Shown one piece after another: positions 5,304 to 7,009 of a DNA stretch of 7,009 nt. The DNA comes from Mariniphaga sp964540165 (GTDB lineage Bacteria; Bacteroidota; Bacteroidia; Bacteroidales; Prolixibacteraceae). The DNA lies in NCBI GenBank assembly GCA_964540165.1, contig CAZILU010000150.1, positions 1-7,009 on the forward strand, read 5' to 3'. Position numbers and translations under genes: made by a program. The notes beneath the pieces are model-generated. The model was not told where the DNA came from. It saw nothing but the letters and a program-made list of their open reading frames with translations, and made no database searches. Positions within the stretch are counted from its first letter, which is position 1. Every line of letters starts with the position of its first letter.

Positions 5304-6982
5304 AAAACCACGGCACCAAGAATGTTGATCATCAAAAATCCAATGCCCCCGGCGATCGCGCCATAGATAATAACGGGGACTATGTTCCGTCTGATAATCA
5401 AACCCTCGATACCCGTTAATCCCACCGTGGCACAAACCGCGATGATGTTGTGGATGCAGATCATATTTCCAATGGCACCGCCCACATTTTGCAGGCTCAC
5501 CACGATCGTTCGGGGGATTTCGAGGTTGGTCGCCAGCGAATATTGAAAAGCCACAAACAACATGTTCGAAACGGTATTGGAACCGGAGATAAAGGTTCCG
5601 ATAACGCCGACAAACGGTGCAAAAACGGGCCACACGCTCTGAAATATCCCGGCAAGGTACCCGGCCATGACCATCGGAATACCATCGGTCTGGGTGAGGT
5701 TATTACCTGAATCCATCATCAACCTGACCAGCGGAACCGCGAAGAAGAGGGCAATGGCCGGAGTCTTGATTTTATTTAGCGTATCACGCCACACAGCCAT
5801 CGTCTCTCTCTTATTCATTCTGAAAATCCATATCCCAAGCAATACGACAAAAACAAACGGGAATAAACCGGGATTCCTGAATGGCTCAAAGCTGTTTCCA
5901 ATCGTCGTTCCGAACAGGTTTGAAAAGCTGATGCTGACACTGCGGGTCCAATGGCTGAACGGCAAAGAAGGCACGCGTGACAAGATGAGCATCAGGCCGA
6001 TCAAGACATAAGGCACCCAGGCTTTAACCAGCGACACCTTTCTTCCTGCATCGCCGGAGGCCGGTAAAATGGAGCCCATCCATACCGCCGGCCAGGAGTC
6101 TCTCTCCGGAAAATCCCAACGCGATTTGGGTACCAGGAAACCGGCCCGGGTCAGAGGGATTATGATGATCAGGCCGGTAATAGGCCCGATGATCGACGGG
6201 AACTCAGGCCCCAGCAGCCAGGCGGAAAGCAGATAGGGAACAACAAAGCAGACTCCGGTGAACAGAGCAAACGGCCAAACCTCAAAGCCCTCCCGGAAGC
6301 TTCTTCGCTTCCCAAAGAAACGGGTCATGGTCACCACCATGATGAGTGGAAGCAACGTGGCCGGAACAGCGTGAAGAAGTGCGCTCCAGGTGCCGATGCG
6401 GTGGATGAAATCCCCATACACCAATCCGGCATCGGTAACATCTTTGATGATTTCCGGTGAATGAAGTGAAGATCCGATCCCAAGAATGGTCGGGGTGCCC
6501 ACCGCGCCAAATGAGACCGATGAGCTGTTGGCAATCAGGGCAACAACAACAGCCGCCAGGGCAGGAAACCCAAGCGACAGCAGCAGCGGGGCGACCAGAG
6601 CCGCGGGAGTGCCAAAACCGGCGGCACCTTCGATAAAGCTTCCAAAAAACCAGGCGATAATGATCACCTGCACCCGGCGATCGGGAGAGATGCGCGTGAA
6701 ACCCCGGTTGATCGCTTCAATAGCCCCACTTTTGAGCAACATGAAGAGAACGGCCAGCGCGCCAAAAATGATCAGTAGAATCTGACAGGCAATAAAAAGA
6801 CCGTTCACATTAGAAGCCAGCAGCCAGTTCAGCGGCATACCCCAAACAAAACTGACCAGCGCCATGGTGATGAGCCAGGTTACCGGCATAGCCTTGACAG
6901 CAGGCCAGCGAAACCAAACCATCAGGACGGACAGGATAATGATCGGGGAAAAAGCAAGCAAAGCCAACAAACCGGTTGTCAT
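5300..6982 (-). CDS. lctP: L-lactate permease, LctP family
   Basis: This is a 560-residue inner-membrane transporter of the lactate permease family (LctP/LldP, TC 2.A.14), which takes up L-lactate, D-lactate or glycolate with protons. The length matches the family (about 530-570), with roughly 12-14 hydrophobic segments throughout. Recognisable signatures are SFIEGAAGFGTP (115-126), ANSSSVSFGAVGTP (151-164), GTTIGNSFEPFRNPG, FVGVIGTFISGSNTVSN, and SLQNVGGAIGNMICIHNII near the C-terminus. I chose ATG at 6980-6982 (MTTGLLALLAFSPI) because family members begin just before this first membrane helix; the frame stays open to the window edge with only a GTG at 7007-7009, so a slightly earlier start cannot be excluded. 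No Shine-Dalgarno is seen, and the promoter would lie beyond the window. The gene is GC-richer than everything to its left except the fossils. A damaged partial copy lies at 3887-4051. Confidence 0.95.
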   Translation of the reverse strand: MTTGLLALLAFSPIIILSVLMVWFRWPAVKAMPVTWLITMALVSFVWGMPLNWLLASNVNGLFIACQILLIIFGALAVLFMLLKSGAIEAINRGFTRISPDRRVQVIIIAWFFGSFIEGAAGFGTPAALVAPLLLSLGFPALAAVVVALIANSSSVSFGAVGTPTILGIGSSLHSPEIIKDVTDAGLVYGDFIHRIGTWSALLHAVPATLLPLIMVVTMTRFFGKRRSFREGFEVWPFALFTGVCFVVPYLLSAWLLGPEFPSIIGPITGLIIIIPLTRAGFLVPKSRWDFPERDSWPAVWMGSILPASGDAGRKVSLVKAWVPYVLIGLMLILSRVPSLPFSHWTRSVSISFSNLFGTTIGNSFEPFRNPGLFPFVFVVLLGIWIFRMNKRETMAVWRDTLNKIKTPAIALFFAVPLVRLMMDSGNNLTQTDGIPMVMAGYLAGIFQSVWPVFAPFVGVIGTFISGSNTVSNMLFVAFQYSLATNLEIPRTIVVSLQNVGGAIGNMICIHNIIAVCATVGLTGIEGLIIRRNIVPVIIYGAIAGGIGFLMINILGAVVF

Positions 6983-7009
6983 TGTACGATCGTTTATGGT
7001 ATTAATCAC

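Noticed and set aside
5241..5710. ORFs on both strands overlapping the permease 3' half (5241-5633 minus, 5450-5710 plus, 5497-5685 minus)
   Set aside because: These are alternative frames of the strongly supported lctP gene.
5667..6785. Further alternative-frame ORFs in the permease (5667-6011 plus, 6331-6534 minus, 6486-6785 plus)
   Set aside because: All lie inside conserved lctP sequence and lack independent features.

Overview
The window looks like Bacteroidota (Bacteroidetes) DNA. The exported proteins have Bacteroidota-style signal peptides cut just before Q (SKSQ, FAQ) or lipoboxes ending in Cys. Start codons have no clear Shine-Dalgarno sequence. One possible -33/-7 promoter (TTTG, then a TAnnTTTG-like box) is visible. 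No RNA gene, CRISPR array, transposase or integrase was found.

Layout: positions 1-875 hold two small exported proteins of unknown function, 3 bp apart (a likely lipoprotein and a signal-peptide protein). Positions 876-1580 hold no intact gene: a GC-richer 5'-truncated and 3'-truncated piece of an M28-type peptidase gene, the first copy of a 70-bp dispersed repeat, a minus-strand open frame ending inside that repeat, and a 37-bp tandem duplication with a hairpin. Positions 1581-2075 are the remains of a YhcG/DUF1016-type gene that keeps the N-terminal domain but has lost an internal segment and the whole PDDEXK nuclease domain. Next come a lipoprotein with a nine-proline run (2103-2768), a GC-richer intergenic block with an imperfect inverted repeat, two weak short ORFs (2848-3263), and a small outer-membrane beta-barrel protein (3331-3852). 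Positions 3887-4148 hold a decayed minus-strand copy of part of the lactate permease gene, followed by the second copy of the 70-bp repeat. A PstS-like solute-binding lipoprotein (4320-5303) then runs tail to tail into an intact LctP-family lactate permease on the minus strand (5300-6982). The two genes overlap by four bases.

Interpretation: the right side (lactate permease) looks like GC-richer, well-conserved core sequence. The left 5 kb is AT-rich and patchy: orphan exported proteins of unknown function mixed with three gene fossils (M28 peptidase, DUF1016, lactate permease). Two of the fossils abut or lie close to copies of the same 70-bp repeat, so I read the region as a site of repeated insertion, duplication and deletion. 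I did not find convincing evidence of a new multi-gene system. The most informative signals are the gene fossils, the repeat at their edges, and the truncated DUF1016 gene.
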